Source: Nitrosomonas sp.
Lineage (GTDB): Bacteria; Pseudomonadota; Gammaproteobacteria; Burkholderiales; Nitrosomonadaceae
Direction of reading: 5' to 3'
Assembly: GCA_019745325.1 (NCBI GenBank)
Contig: JAIETK010000001.1
Span: 1-64,000 of the forward strand
DNA: 64,000 nt
Position 1 is the stretch's first letter, and each line of letters begins with the position of its first letter. The notes beneath the pieces were generated by a model. It ran no database searches. It saw only the letters and a program-made list of their open reading frames with translations, and was not told the origin of the DNA. The position numbers and the translations under genes are program-made. This document shows, piece after piece, positions 40,254 to 49,442 of this stretch.

Positions 40254-40613
40254 ATGGATATTATTTTTCTGCACGACTTCAAAGCCAAAACGCTGATCGG
40301 CGTGTACCCGTGGGAGCGCATCGTGCCGCAAACCATCCAGCTCGATCTGGAAATCGCCCTGCCCAGCAGCCGCGCATGCCAAACCGACGACATCCATGAC
40401 GCACTCGATTACGCATTGATCGTCGAAAAAATCAACGACATCCTGACCAACCGGCATTTCTCGCTGCTCGAAGCACTGGCCGAACACATCGCGCAAACCA
40501 TCCTGACCGACTTTCACGTGCCGTGGGTCAAGGTCAGCGTCGCCAAGCTCGGCATCATCCGCGGCGTCAAAAAGCTCGGCGTACGCATCGAGCGCCGCGC
40601 AAACAACAGCTAA
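40254..40613 (+). CDS. folB: Dihydroneopterin aldolase
   Basis: This 119-residue enzyme of folate synthesis converts dihydroneopterin to 6-hydroxymethyl-dihydropterin. The N-terminus DIIFLHDFKAKTLIGVYPWER, the middle DALDYALIVEKIND and VSVAKLGIIRGVKKLGVRIER are family marks. Length is normal. An unusual palindrome lies right after its stop codon. Confidence 0.94.
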   Translation: MDIIFLHDFKAKTLIGVYPWERIVPQTIQLDLEIALPSSRACQTDDIHDALDYALIVEKINDILTNRHFSLLEALAEHIAQTILTDFHVPWVKVSVAKLGIIRGVKKLGVRIERRANNS

Positions 40614-40615
40614 CA

Positions 40616-40631
40616 ACAATATCGATATTGT
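40616..40631. repeat. 16-bp perfect palindrome after folB
   Basis: ACAATATCGATATTGT is a perfect 16-bp palindrome just after the folB stop codon, followed by an A/T tract. It could be an operator-like site or a weak hairpin. Confidence 0.6.
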
Positions 40632-40784
40632 GATTTTATAATTTGCATGTATTGTTTCGGTGTTTAAAGCTGGTCGAGTTTCTGCTGATTCACGTTGCTC
40701 GATCAATTCAACACATTGTATTTATATGAAAAATGCATTTCGGCATATAGAACGAATGGCACGAATCACAGTCTGAAATTGAGG

Positions 40785-40805
40785 GTTATCGAACGTTTCG
40801 ATAAC
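40785..40805. repeat. 9-bp inverted repeat upstream of the Gly/Tyr-rich protein gene
   Basis: GTTATCGAA and TTCGATAAC are perfect 9-bp arms around CGT, about 100 bases before the start codon at 40901. This may be a regulator-binding site or an RNA stem. Confidence 0.6.
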
Positions 40806-40900
40806 GGGGGCATCCAGCTATTTCGCAACCGGAAAATTTACAACTGCTTGCTTAATCGTTGATAATATCTATTCAAACATCCTGGATATGGAGGTAAACC

Positions 40901-41260
40901 ATGCGCACGATCCCAGTCATTGTCATTTGTTTTGCCGCTTTTGCGTTATCGACGGTGAATAACGCGATGGCAGGACCAGATGTCAGCGAGATTCAACGGC
41001 AATTCAACGCCGAAACCGTCAACAAGCGCTTCAGCGTTCCAACCGATGCTGCTTTGAATTCGGCGTTGAAAGAAGCCACGCAGCGCGGCATGCCGTCGGC
41101 CAGAACGCAACGCTTCACACCGGGATGCATCGGCTTGGGTTGCGGCGGGCTTGGGTATGGCAATTTCGGTTACGGCAGCTACTTCGGCGGCTACGCGCGG
41201 CCCTATTACGGCGGTCTGTACGGCGTCTCCAGCTATGCACCGTACTATTACGGCTGGTAA
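40901..41260 (+). CDS. Secreted Gly/Tyr-rich small protein
   Basis: This 119-residue protein has a clear signal peptide (about 1-24, ending AMA), a helical middle (SEIQRQFNAETVNKRF), and a C-terminal tail (about 74-119) made of Gly, Tyr and Phe (GYGNFGYGSYFGGY and similar). Two Cys lie in GCIGLGC. A good ribosome binding site (TGGAGG) precedes the ATG. Such tails occur in exported structural or aggregating proteins. I know no named family for it. Confidence 0.7.
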   Translation: MRTIPVIVICFAAFALSTVNNAMAGPDVSEIQRQFNAETVNKRFSVPTDAALNSALKEATQRGMPSARTQRFTPGCIGLGCGGLGYGNFGYGSYFGGYARPYYGGLYGVSSYAPYYYGW

Positions 41261-41368
41261 CCCGGATTCGCTCTCATCACGCGGCTTAAAGTCATTTACA
41301 ATAGCGTCCGATTGTAGTGGCCGCTTTTAAGTGTTTTTTTCTTTTCAAATTAACAAACGGGAGATGCG

Positions 41369-42142
41369 ATGGGATACGTAAGCAACAAGGCACCTTGGAC
41401 AGTGGCAGCGATGCTGGTTTTTTCCTTGATCTTGAGCGGCTGCGCGGCGGTTCATACGTCGATTGCCAAAAAAGATCTGGATGTGCAAACCAAAATGAGC
41501 GACACCATTTTCCTGGATCCCGTTGAGCCGGATCAGCGAACGATTTATATCAACGTTCGCAACACCTCCGATAAAACCAACTTCGATATCACCGCGACCG
41601 TTGCCAGAGCGCTGGAAGCACGCGGTTACCGCATTCTTAACAATCCGAAAGAAGCGCATTACTGGTTGCAAGTCAATGTGCTGAGCGTCGATAAGGCCAG
41701 CCCGACCGCTGCGGAGGCCGCATTGCGAGCCGGATATGGAGGCATGGGTAGCGCCGCGCTGGGTGCCGCGGTTGGTACCGCAACCGGTGCTGCGATCGAT
41801 GGTTGGAGTGGCGCTGGCATCGGTGGCCTAGCAGGTGCTGCGGCATTTGGTTTGGCTAGTACATTGGCCGACGCAGCGGTGAAAGATGTAACATTCATGG
41901 CCATTACCGACGTGGAAATCGCAGAACGGGTCGAGGATGGCGTAATTGTGCGTGAAGACCGGCAGCAAGACGCGAAACAAGGTATTGGCGGCGCCAGACG
42001 GCAATCGTCGACAAAAGTCAGTGAAATGAATAAATACCGCACTCGCGTGGTCAGCACTGCCAACAAAGCTAATTTGCAGTACGAGGAAGCGGCACCTGAA
42101 CTGACGAACGGCTTGGCGCGCTCGATTTCCGGATTGTTCTAG
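41369..42142 (+). CDS. TraT-like outer-membrane lipoprotein
   Basis: This 257-residue lipoprotein has a signal peptide with lipobox LSGCA (near 25-29) and matches TraT, the complement-resistance and surface-exclusion protein of conjugative plasmids: FLDPVEPDQRTIYINVRNTSDK, and a Gly/Ala-rich middle (GYGGMGSAALGAAVGTATGAAI, near 112-133). TraT forms oligomers in the outer membrane. Chromosomal copies without tra genes are common; no conjugation genes are nearby here. Confidence 0.88.
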   Translation: MGYVSNKAPWTVAAMLVFSLILSGCAAVHTSIAKKDLDVQTKMSDTIFLDPVEPDQRTIYINVRNTSDKTNFDITATVARALEARGYRILNNPKEAHYWLQVNVLSVDKASPTAAEAALRAGYGGMGSAALGAAVGTATGAAIDGWSGAGIGGLAGAAAFGLASTLADAAVKDVTFMAITDVEIAERVEDGVIVREDRQQDAKQGIGGARRQSSTKVSEMNKYRTRVVSTANKANLQYEEAAPELTNGLARSISGLF

Positions 42143-42247
42143 CCCCCCCGGAGCCATCCTACTGCGCATCCGGTTGCCTGGCGATGCTACAAACGCCTCG
42201 CAGCCGGTCAGAATCTTAAAAATGCTTTCCATCAATCGGGAGATAAA

Positions 42248-42589
42248 ATGCAACGACAATTAATTCCGGCAGCAATGGCTTTGGTTTTATCTTGTACCAT
42301 GACTGCTGTGCACGCCCAAAAAAACCAGCCTGCTGATAGCCGCGAAGCCGTTAACCGCATGGCGAAAGAACTGAAGCTCAGTGAAGAACAACGTAATCAG
42401 GTTGAAAACATTTTCAACGCCGAGCGGAAAAAGGTGGAAGCAGTGTTTAATGAAGAAAGAAACAAGCTGCAGCAAATCCAGGAACAAACCCGCATCAGCC
42501 TGCAAGCGGTATTGACGCCCGAGCAGATGGAAAAGCTTGAAAGCAAAATGCGTCAGCAAAGTAGCAAGAACAAAGCCCCTCAAAAATAA
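42248..42589 (+). CDS. Spy/LTXXQ-like periplasmic protein
   Basis: This 113-residue protein has a signal peptide (about 1-24, ending VHAQ) and a long charged helix pair with LKLSEEQRNQVENIFNAERKKVE and VLTPEQMEKLESKM. The LTPEQ repeats recall the Spy/CpxP LTXXQ proteins, periplasmic chaperones induced by envelope stress. Family placing is tentative. It converges with queC. Confidence 0.65.
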   Translation: MQRQLIPAAMALVLSCTMTAVHAQKNQPADSREAVNRMAKELKLSEEQRNQVENIFNAERKKVEAVFNEERNKLQQIQEQTRISLQAVLTPEQMEKLESKMRQQSSKNKAPQK

Positions 42590-42599
42590 CATCAGTCCA

Positions 42600-43277
42600 T
42601 CATCCAACCCGGTAGCGGGTTGGATCGGCCACATTCGCCGCTGCAAACCCCGCTTTACGAATCCGGCAGGAATCGCACACACCGCACGCTCGTCCTGCTT
42701 CGTCCGCTTGATAGCACGACACGGTCAAACTGTAATCGACGCCCAAAGCCATCCCGGTTTGGATGATGTCTTTCTTGGATAAACGCATCAGCGGCGTATG
42801 AATCGTCAGTTTCTTGCCCTCAATCCCCGCTTTGGTCGCCAGATTCGCCATCTGTTCGAATGCTTGAATATATTCCGGGCGGCAGTCGGGATAGCCGGAA
42901 TAATCGACCGCATTCACCCCGGCAAAAATATCCTGATTTTCCAGTGTTTCCGCCCAAGCCAGCGCCAGCGACAACATGATCGTGTTCCTGGCAGGCACGT
43001 AAGTTATTGGAATTTGTGTTTTCTCTCCGGCTATGGGGATTTCAATTGTTTGATCGGTCAGCGCCGAGCCGCCGAAAGCAGTCAGGTCAAGTTTGATGAT
43101 TTGATGCCGGTAAGCACCGAGCGATTGCGCAACTTTTCGCGCAGCTTCCAGTTCCGACCGGTGCCGCTGCCCGTAATCGACGCTTAATGCGTAACATTGA
43201 AAACCCTGATTGCTTGCAATCGCCAGTACCGTCGCGGAATCCAATCCGCCGGACAGCAGCACCACGGCTTTCCTCAT
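42600..43277 (-). CDS. queC: 7-cyano-7-deazaguanine synthase QueC
   Basis: This 225-residue ATP-dependent enzyme makes preQ0, precursor of queuosine in tRNA. It has the PP-loop [14 protein letters not shown] near the N-terminus and the C-terminal zinc motif [10 protein letters not shown]. The ATG at 43277 overlaps the queE stop as ATGA, so it is preferred to the frame start at 43298. Same pathway as queE, which precedes it. Confidence 0.95.
   Translation of the reverse strand: MRKAVVLLSGGLDSATVLAIASNQGFQCYALSVDYGQRHRSELEAARKVAQSLGAYRHQIIKLDLTAFGGSALTDQTIEIPIAGEKTQIPITYVPARNTIMLSLALAWAETLENQDIFAGVNAVDYSGYPDCRPEYIQAFEQMANLATKAGIEGKKLTIHTPLMRLSKKDIIQTGMALGVDYSLTVSCYQADEAGRACGVCDSCRIRKAGFAAANVADPTRYRVG
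42602..42625. terminator. Hairpin between the Spy-like gene and queC
   Basis: ATCCAACCCG and CGGGTTGGAT form a 10-bp stem with a 4-base loop, starting at the queC stop codon. The T-run is short. It may end the convergent transcripts. Confidence 0.5.
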
Positions 43278-43930
43278 CGCCCCGGTCCCTCGCCCCACAG
43301 CAGTTTATGCAGTTGCAATTGCATCCGCACCGGCAGTTGATCGCGCAAAATCCAGTTCGCCAGTGTTGCGGGGGCCAGACTGCCGTGAACCGGTGAAAAC
43401 AGGATCGGGCATTTTTGCGGTAACTGCTTGTTCTGAATGATTTCACAAGCCCAGCGATAGTCGCTTTCATCGCAAATCACGAATTTGATTTCATCGTGCG
43501 GTGTTAAGTAGTCGAGATTGTTCCAATTATTTTTGGAAACTTCGCCCGAACCGGGTGTTTTGATATCCATGATTTTCGATACTCGCGCGTCCACTTGGGA
43601 TAAATCCAGCGCGCCGCTGGTTTCGAGCGATACCGAGTAATGCGCATCGCAAAGGGCTGCCAGTAAAGTCAAACAGGCTTTTTGCGCCAAAGGCTCGCCG
43701 CCGGTCACGGTGACATAAGGCGTTTGATAACGCGCGACCTGTTGCAAGATCGCGCTGATCGCCATCGTTTCACCGCCGCTGAAAGCATAGGCGGTATCGC
43801 AATACCCGCAACGCAACGGACAGCCAGTGAGGCGGACAAATACCGTCGGCAACCCTACCCGGCTGGTTTCGCCTTGTAACGAAAAGAAAATCTCGGTGAT
43901 GCGCAAGGTTGCGGTTTCTAACGCTTGCAT
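43274..43930 (-). CDS. queE: 7-carboxy-7-deazaguanine synthase QueE
   Basis: This 218-residue radical-SAM enzyme makes CDG from carboxytetrahydropterin. The N-terminus has [14 protein letters not shown] and the iron-sulfur motif CPLRCGYCD (near 34-42). TGGEPLAQ and DIKTPGSGE are further marks. It is co-transcribed with queC. Confidence 0.95.
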   Translation of the reverse strand: MQALETATLRITEIFFSLQGETSRVGLPTVFVRLTGCPLRCGYCDTAYAFSGGETMAISAILQQVARYQTPYVTVTGGEPLAQKACLTLLAALCDAHYSVSLETSGALDLSQVDARVSKIMDIKTPGSGEVSKNNWNNLDYLTPHDEIKFVICDESDYRWACEIIQNKQLPQKCPILFSPVHGSLAPATLANWILRDQLPVRMQLQLHKLLWGEGPGR

Positions 43931-44019
43931 TCTGTGTGTATTAACTAAAGGAAAAAGCGGACTGTACTACGCTGTGACGGCTACAGCAATTGACTGCGGC
44001 GGATTACGGCGGGGTAAAG

Positions 44020-44922
44020 TTACTTGAGGTTAGCCAGGCGTTGTTTGGCTTTTTTTCCGGCTTCGCTATTAGGGTATTTTGCCAGGATATTTTCCAGGGT
44101 TTGCCGGCTTGCCTTGCTATCACCCATTTGGTTTTGACTGGTGGCGATATTCAGCAGAGCATCCGGCACCTTGTTGCTATCCGGATACTGGGCAATCAGT
44201 TTCTGCTGCGCCGCAATCGCAAGCTGATAATCGCGCAGCGCGTAGTGGGCATTACCGATCCAATAGGCAGCGGCTGGTGCCAAATTTGATTGCGGGTAAC
44301 TCTGCAAAAAGTTTTCGAATTGCGCGATGGCATCCACATAGTCACCGCCTTTAAACCGGTCATAAGCAGCCTGATAAGCACCGTTCTCCGCAGGACCCGC
44401 AGGCATCAGCGCTTTCGCCGGGACGTTCGCCGAACCGGCAGCCGCTGATGATTCAATTTCCTCGTGCACCCGTTCAGCAGCAGCGGCACTTGCAGCGGGT
44501 GCCGCTACTGGTTCCTGAACCGAAGGTGCGACCGCAGCATGGCTTTCGTTATGCATTCCCGGCTGATCGGGTAACGATGAGCGTGGCTTCCCGGATGGCT
44601 GCTCAATCTGGCGCAGCCGGTTGTCCAGATCGATATAAAAATCGCGCTGGCGCTTTTGCAGTAACGCATTGTCATTACTGAGCATTTCGACCTGACCGTT
44701 GAGTTTCCCTAGCTCCTGATTGAGCGTTTCAACTTGCGCGTACAGTTCAAGTAAAGCTTGGCTGTTGAGTGCCTGCTCCATCTTGGCAATACGCGCTTCC
44801 ATTTCACTGACTTGTTTGCGCAGCGCATTGATCTGTTCGCGCGCTTCGTTGTCGCCGAACAGCGATGCATGAGCAGCATGGCTGCTCAGCAACAATACAA
44901 GAAGGAAAGCGCGTATCAGCAT
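44020..44922 (-). CDS. cpoB: Tol-Pal system protein CpoB (YbgF)
   Basis: This 300-residue periplasmic protein has a signal peptide (about 1-19, ending AAHA), an N-terminal coiled coil (about 28-105) that forms trimers, an Ala/Pro-rich linker, and C-terminal TPR repeats (about 185-300: YQAAYDRFKGGDYVDAIAQFENFL). It links Tol-Pal constriction to peptidoglycan synthesis. Its start shares one base with the pal stop codon. Confidence 0.94.
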   Translation of the reverse strand: MLIRAFLLVLLLSSHAAHASLFGDNEAREQINALRKQVSEMEARIAKMEQALNSQALLELYAQVETLNQELGKLNGQVEMLSNDNALLQKRQRDFYIDLDNRLRQIEQPSGKPRSSLPDQPGMHNESHAAVAPSVQEPVAAPAASAAAAERVHEEIESSAAAGSANVPAKALMPAGPAENGAYQAAYDRFKGGDYVDAIAQFENFLQSYPQSNLAPAAAYWIGNAHYALRDYQLAIAAQQKLIAQYPDSNKVPDALLNIATSQNQMGDSKASRQTLENILAKYPNSEAGKKAKQRLANLK

Positions 44923-45443
44923 TATTCACCCCGATACAGAATATCGGTGCGGCGGTTCTGACTCCAAGCTGATTCACCATGACCCAAAGCACGCGGTTTT
45001 TCTTCGCCGAGGCTGACGGCTTCGATCTGAGAATCTCTGGCGCCCGCCAATGTCATCATGTTTCTCACGCTATCGGCGCGGCGTTGACCCAATGCCAAGT
45101 TGTATTCACGGCTGCCGCGATCATCCGTGTTGCCTTGCAGGATGACGCTGGCGTCGGGATTGTCGCGCAGGAATCTGGCGTGTGACAGCACCAGTTCGCG
45201 ATATTCGCTTTTGACGGTATAGCTGTCATAGTCATAATAAACACTGCGTTGATACAAAATACTATTGGGATCATTCAGCTGGCTGAAATAACCGGGTTTT
45301 CCCGATCCGGATCCCATCAAATCGCTACCGCTCATCCCGTCACCATACCCGGAGTCCGCGTTTAATTCTTCATCCGGCTGTGTTGTTTGGCTGGCACAGC
45401 CTGCTAACAACACAATCAGTGTAATTCCCAATATTTTTTTCAT
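44922..45443 (-). CDS. pal: Peptidoglycan-associated lipoprotein Pal
   Basis: This 173-residue outer-membrane lipoprotein has lipobox LLAGC (near 12-16) and a C-terminal OmpA-like domain that binds peptidoglycan: YYDYDSYTVKSEYRELV, then ILQGNTDDRGSREYNLALGQRRADSV with the conserved Asp and Arg. It lies between tolB and cpoB in the standard order. Confidence 0.97.
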   Translation of the reverse strand: MKKILGITLIVLLAGCASQTTQPDEELNADSGYGDGMSGSDLMGSGSGKPGYFSQLNDPNSILYQRSVYYDYDSYTVKSEYRELVLSHARFLRDNPDASVILQGNTDDRGSREYNLALGQRRADSVRNMMTLAGARDSQIEAVSLGEEKPRALGHGESAWSQNRRTDILYRGE

Positions 45444-45470
45444 TTAATTCTCCTGTTGATTAATAAAATA

Positions 45471-46769
45471 CTACTTCCACTTCGGTAGAGGACCCCAAGC
45501 CGGTTCGCGGATATCGCCCGTTTGAACAGTGAGATGCTGCCTGGTTTGCCCGTCTCTGGAAACCGCCGATAATATACCATGCCCGTTTATCTCGGTCGCA
45601 TACAGAATCATCTTGCCGTTCGGCGCGAAGCTGGGCGATTCATCAAACCGGGAATTGGTCAGTATCTGCACTTGGCGGGAACCAATCTCCTGTACCGCTA
45701 CATTGAACTGGTTATTATGCCGGTGAATAAACGTAAAGCTTTTGCCATCCTGACTATAGTCTGGACTGACATTGTAGCTGCCCTCAAAAGTCACCCGCTC
45801 GGCATTACTGGATTCCGATCCCGTTACCGCCATGCGGTAAATTTGCGGACTGCCGCCGCGATCGGATGTGAATAAAATGTGCCGGCCATCCGGTGAAAAA
45901 TTCGGCTCGGTATCGATCCCGGAACTTCTGCTCAACCGTTGCAACCCGCTGCCGTCCACATTCACCAGAAAAATTTGCGAACCGCCTTGATTGGTCAGCA
46001 CCACGGCCAGTCGTTTTCCATCCGGCGACCACGCCGGAGCGCTGTTACTGCCTTTAAAGCTGGCCACCGCTCTACGCTCGCGCGTCGCCAGTGTTTGTAC
46101 ATAAACGACCGGCTTTTTGTTCTCAAAGGAGACATACGCCAGTTGACTACCGTCCGGCGACCAGGCCGGAGAAATGATCGGCTCGGTATATTCAATGATC
46201 GATTGCGCGTTATAGCCATCCGAATCGGCAACCTGCAGTGCATACCTCTCGCCGCGCTTCAATACATAGGCGATGCGGGTGCTAAACACTCCGACATCAC
46301 CGGTTAGCGCTTCATAAATGACATCCGCGATACGATGCGCCGCCGCACGCAATTGCGTAGGCGGGACAGTGAGCGCCAACCCCGTCAACTGCGCTTTCTT
46401 GGCGACATCCATCACGCGAAACTGAATCTCCACTTGCCCGGAAGACAACTGCGTCACCCGTCCGATAACCAGCGCATTGGCGCCACGTTCGGCCCAATCG
46501 GAATAAACCACTTCGACCGGCGCATGGGGCGACGATCCAGCCGGATCTATCAACCGGAACAACCCGGTGCGTTGCAAATCGGCGCTAATCACCGGTGTGA
46601 GATTTTGCGGCAGCGCGTTTTCATCGGCGAATGGCACAATCGCGACCGGAATCCGCGAAGCCCCGCCACCAAAAATCTCGATGTTCAGTTGTGCAAAGGA
46701 CGGCAGCGAAAATAACCAGAATAAAACAATCCAGATGCCGCGATGTGATTTGAAACGATAGTTTGACAT
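45471..46769 (-). CDS. tolB: Tol-Pal system beta-propeller protein TolB
   Basis: This 432-residue periplasmic protein has a signal peptide (about 1-26), an N-terminal domain (about 27-165), and a six-bladed propeller with repeats such as ISPAWSPDGSQLAYVSFENK and PNFSPDGRHILFTSDRGGSPQIY. It binds Pal and TolA. Length is normal. Confidence 0.97.
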   Translation of the reverse strand: MSNYRFKSHRGIWIVLFWLFSLPSFAQLNIEIFGGGASRIPVAIVPFADENALPQNLTPVISADLQRTGLFRLIDPAGSSPHAPVEVVYSDWAERGANALVIGRVTQLSSGQVEIQFRVMDVAKKAQLTGLALTVPPTQLRAAAHRIADVIYEALTGDVGVFSTRIAYVLKRGERYALQVADSDGYNAQSIIEYTEPIISPAWSPDGSQLAYVSFENKKPVVYVQTLATRERRAVASFKGSNSAPAWSPDGKRLAVVLTNQGGSQIFLVNVDGSGLQRLSRSSGIDTEPNFSPDGRHILFTSDRGGSPQIYRMAVTGSESSNAERVTFEGSYNVSPDYSQDGKSFTFIHRHNNQFNVAVQEIGSRQVQILTNSRFDESPSFAPNGKMILYATEINGHGILSAVSRDGQTRQHLTVQTGDIREPAWGPLPKWK

Positions 46770-46817
46770 AGTGATTAACTAATTAATAATGCAAAAATTA
46801 CCAATGGATTATAACAA

Positions 46818-47879
46818 TCATTCACGATAATGCACTGTAATATTCAGATTGCGGAATTCGTTGAACAATGCCGGATCGGGCGGTAGCGGCAACGGTTTGG
46901 ACAAATGAATGGCGCGTTCCACCGCACTGTCAAAAACCGCGTGTCCGCTGCTCTTGCTAAGCCGCACGTCCAAAATATCCCCCCCCGGCAGCAACGTCAC
47001 GTTGAACTCCACCACGGGATTCCCCGGCAAATCAGGCGGCATGACGATTCTGCTTTTGATCTTGGCAAGAATCAGAGCTTTATATTTTGAAATTTCATTG
47101 GTCACCTGATTCCTTGCCGCAGCTTGCTGTGCAGCGCGTTGTGCTTCAGCATCCCGCTGCGCTTTGGCCTCCTGCTCACGTTGCCGTTGCGCGGCTTGCT
47201 CTCTTTCTTTCTGGAGTTGCAACTGTTGCAACTCTTTTTGCCGTGCGGCTTCCTTTTGCTTTTCGAGCTCCCGCTGCTTCTCTATTTCTTTCTGTTTTTC
47301 AAGTTCTTTTTGCCGGGCTAATTCTTTTTGTTTCTCCAGTTCTTTCTGTTTCTCCAACTCCTTCTTTTTCTCGAGCTCTTTCTGCTTTTCGATTTCTTTT
47401 AAACGTTCCTGCTCTTTAATCTTTTCCTGTTCTTTCTTCTTCTGCTCTTCCGGGTCCGGTTTCTCCTTCATCGCAATATCCGGTTTCTTGACCGGTGGTG
47501 TTACGGCTGCTTTTTGCGCTACCGGCTTGGGCGGTTCAGCTTTAACCGGTTCCGGCTTCGGTGGTTCCGGTTTGGGTGGCTCAGGCTTAGGAGGCTCTGG
47601 TTTGGGCGGCTCCGGCTTCGGAGGCTCCGGTTTTGGTGGTTCAGGCGTTGGCTGCGGCTCCGGTGGCTTCGGCGAAGGTTGGGTTTTCACCGGTTCTTGT
47701 ATCGGTTTAGGTAATTCCGTCCAGATTTCGACCATCATGCCTTCCGGCGGGTGGTCTTTCCAATGCAGCCCAAAAACCAATAATGCGACAAACAATAAAT
47801 GAACCAGCCCTGCCAGCACACCTGCCGTTAGCGACTTGGGTTCTGCATGAGGGGTATTCCTTTGCACACTCACAGTCAT
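46818..47879 (-). CDS. tolA: Tol-Pal system protein TolA
   Basis: This 353-residue protein spans the periplasm from the TolQR motor to the outer membrane. It has one N-terminal membrane helix (about 21-38), a proline-rich stretch with six EPPKP repeats (about 80-109), a long Lys/Glu/Gln coiled coil (about 140-265), and a C-terminal domain (about 270-353, with VVEFNVTLLPGGDILDVRLSKSSGH). This is the usual TolA plan. The proline tract is longer than usual. Confidence 0.95.
   Translation of the reverse strand: MTVSVQRNTPHAEPKSLTAGVLAGLVHLLFVALLVFGLHWKDHPPEGMMVEIWTELPKPIQEPVKTQPSPKPPEPQPTPEPPKPEPPKPEPPKPEPPKPEPPKPEPPKPEPVKAEPPKPVAQKAAVTPPVKKPDIAMKEKPDPEEQKKKEQEKIKEQERLKEIEKQKELEKKKELEKQKELEKQKELARQKELEKQKEIEKQRELEKQKEAARQKELQQLQLQKEREQAAQRQREQEAKAQRDAEAQRAAQQAAARNQVTNEISKYKALILAKIKSRIVMPPDLPGNPVVEFNVTLLPGGDILDVRLSKSSGHAVFDSAVERAIHLSKPLPLPPDPALFNEFRNLNITVHYRE
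47553..47642 (-). repeat. Six tandem EPPKP-coding units in tolA
   Basis: Six 15-base units each encode EPPKP but differ at third codon positions. The protein repeat is thus conserved while the DNA has drifted, so it is an old, selected repeat rather than a fresh slippage product. Confidence 0.85.
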
Positions 47880-47889
47880 TACAAATTCA

Positions 47890-48303
47890 TTATTTTTGTT
47901 GTGCCAGCAAGCCTACTTTCGACACTTGATTTTGTTGCAGAATGTCCATCACCTTAATAACTTCTTCGTAGCGCACGTTTTTATCCGCAGCAATTACAAC
48001 CGGCTGATCGGCATTTTGCGCTTGTTTTTGTTTAATCGCGTTGATCAATTGCGCCCGGTCGACTGGCTGTTCCGTAGCGGATACAGCCCGGTCACGTAAT
48101 GTGAGACTGCCATCCGCTTTGATGATCACCTCCAGCGGGGCCGCCGGTGTCGCCAGCGATTTTCCGATCTGCGGCAACTCGATTTGCCCATGATTGATCA
48201 TGGGCGCAGTTACCATGAAAATAATCAATAACACCAGCATCACGTCAATGTAGGGGACCACATTGATTTCATTCATTAATCTATGTTTGGCTCGACGTGT
48301 CAT
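47890..48303 (-). CDS. tolR: Tol-Pal system protein TolR (ExbD family)
   Basis: This 137-residue inner-membrane protein has one N-terminal helix (about 16-38) containing the conserved proton-path Asp in VVPYIDVMLVLLIIFMV, and a periplasmic domain. With TolQ it forms the proton-driven motor that energises TolA. It lies between tolQ and tolA. Confidence 0.96.
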   Translation of the reverse strand: MTRRAKHRLMNEINVVPYIDVMLVLLIIFMVTAPMINHGQIELPQIGKSLATPAAPLEVIIKADGSLTLRDRAVSATEQPVDRAQLINAIKQKQAQNADQPVVIAADKNVRYEEVIKVMDILQQNQVSKVGLLAQQK

Positions 48304-48321
48304 AATCCACTCTCAATCCGG

Positions 48322-49002
48322 TTATTCGGCCGCACGCCGTTGCAATACATTGGATAGCTCTTCCATGAAACTTTCAAACCGGGTCGCCAATTGATCGGTG
48401 CTGCTGGCATAGCGATTATAGGCAACCACCGCCGGAATCGCGGCAAACAGCCCCATGGCCGTAGCGATCAAGGCTTCGGCAATGCCCGGCGCAACATGGG
48501 CAATCGTTGCTTGCGTCACGCTCGACAAACTGCGGAATGAATTCATGATTCCCCATACGGTACCTAACAAGCCGATGTAGGGGCTTACGGATCCGACCGT
48601 GGCGAGAAACGATAAATGCGATTCCAGATAATCCATCTCGCGTTGATAGGTTGCCCGCATGGCTCTGCGCGTGCTCTCCATCACCGCTTCCAGATCCGAT
48701 CCGCTCGGATGTTTGGTAAATTCTCCGAAACCGGCTGCAAAAATACGCTCCAGGCAGCCTGACTGATAGCGCGAACTGGTAATACGCTGATGAAAAGCAT
48801 TCAAATCGACACCACGCCAGAAAATATCCTCGAAATCATCGGTTTTCTTTATTTCACTGCGGATAACGAATAATTTTCTGAAAATGTACCACCATGAAAA
48901 AAATGAAATCATTACCAAAATCAGCATCACCAGTTGTACCAACACACTGGCGCTCGTGATCAGATGAAGAAATGACATATCTTGCGTAACTGTTGTACTC
49001 AT
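48322..49002 (-). CDS. tolQ: Tol-Pal system protein TolQ (ExbB family)
   Basis: This 226-residue motor subunit has three membrane helices: about 16-38, 133-155 and 166-188, with the motif LATVGSVSPYIGLLGTVWGIMNSF and ATAMGLFAAIPAVVAYN. Its start overlaps ybgC by four bases (ATGA). Confidence 0.96.
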   Translation of the reverse strand: MSTTVTQDMSFLHLITSASVLVQLVMLILVMISFFSWWYIFRKLFVIRSEIKKTDDFEDIFWRGVDLNAFHQRITSSRYQSGCLERIFAAGFGEFTKHPSGSDLEAVMESTRRAMRATYQREMDYLESHLSFLATVGSVSPYIGLLGTVWGIMNSFRSLSSVTQATIAHVAPGIAEALIATAMGLFAAIPAVVAYNRYASSTDQLATRFESFMEELSNVLQRRAAE

Positions 49003-49427
49003 GCGGAATTCCTAATTTTTTCACGTAATGACGCAGGTATGCTCACTGGCTTGAGCGTTTCCGCGCCGACACATACCACATGTATTGTGGCACTCACTAA
49101 CTTGACATGATTGCAAATTATTTCTTGCAATAACGTAATACGACTTCTACCTATTTCGTTCACCGTCACTGTCACATTCAACAAGTCATCCAGCACGGCC
49201 GGCTTGAAATACACAACATCGATCGACCTCACCATGAATAATGCTTTGTGATCTGCAGTCAACGAATTCACATTAAACCCAAGCGCCCGCAGCCATTCAT
49301 ACCGCGCGCGTTCCATAAAATTCAGATAACAGGTATGGTAAACAACCCCACCCGCATCGGTATCTTGGTAATAAACCCGTACCGGAAATGAAAAATCAAT
49401 TTTAGGTATCGCGCTATCCATGAACAC
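48999..49427 (-). CDS. ybgC: Tol-Pal associated acyl-CoA thioesterase YbgC
   Basis: This 142-residue hot-dog-fold thioesterase has the active-site motif YYQDTDAGGVVYH (near 19-31) followed by YLNFMERARYEWLRALG. It opens the tol operon, as usual. A second ATG at 49421 is equally possible as a start. Confidence 0.94.
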   Translation of the reverse strand: MFMDSAIPKIDFSFPVRVYYQDTDAGGVVYHTCYLNFMERARYEWLRALGFNVNSLTADHKALFMVRSIDVVYFKPAVLDDLLNVTVTVNEIGRSRITLLQEIICNHVKLVSATIHVVCVGAETLKPVSIPASLREKIRNSA

Positions 49428-49442
49428 AGTTATCCGGCCGCT

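Noticed and set aside
41369-42142. TraT-like gene as a sign of a conjugative element
   Set aside because: No other transfer, relaxase or integrase gene lies nearby, and chromosomal TraT homologues are common.
47164-47802. Ser/Gly/Phe-rich plus-strand frame opposite tolA
   Set aside because: Its low-complexity repeats are the mirror of the TolA Lys/Glu and EPPKP tracts.
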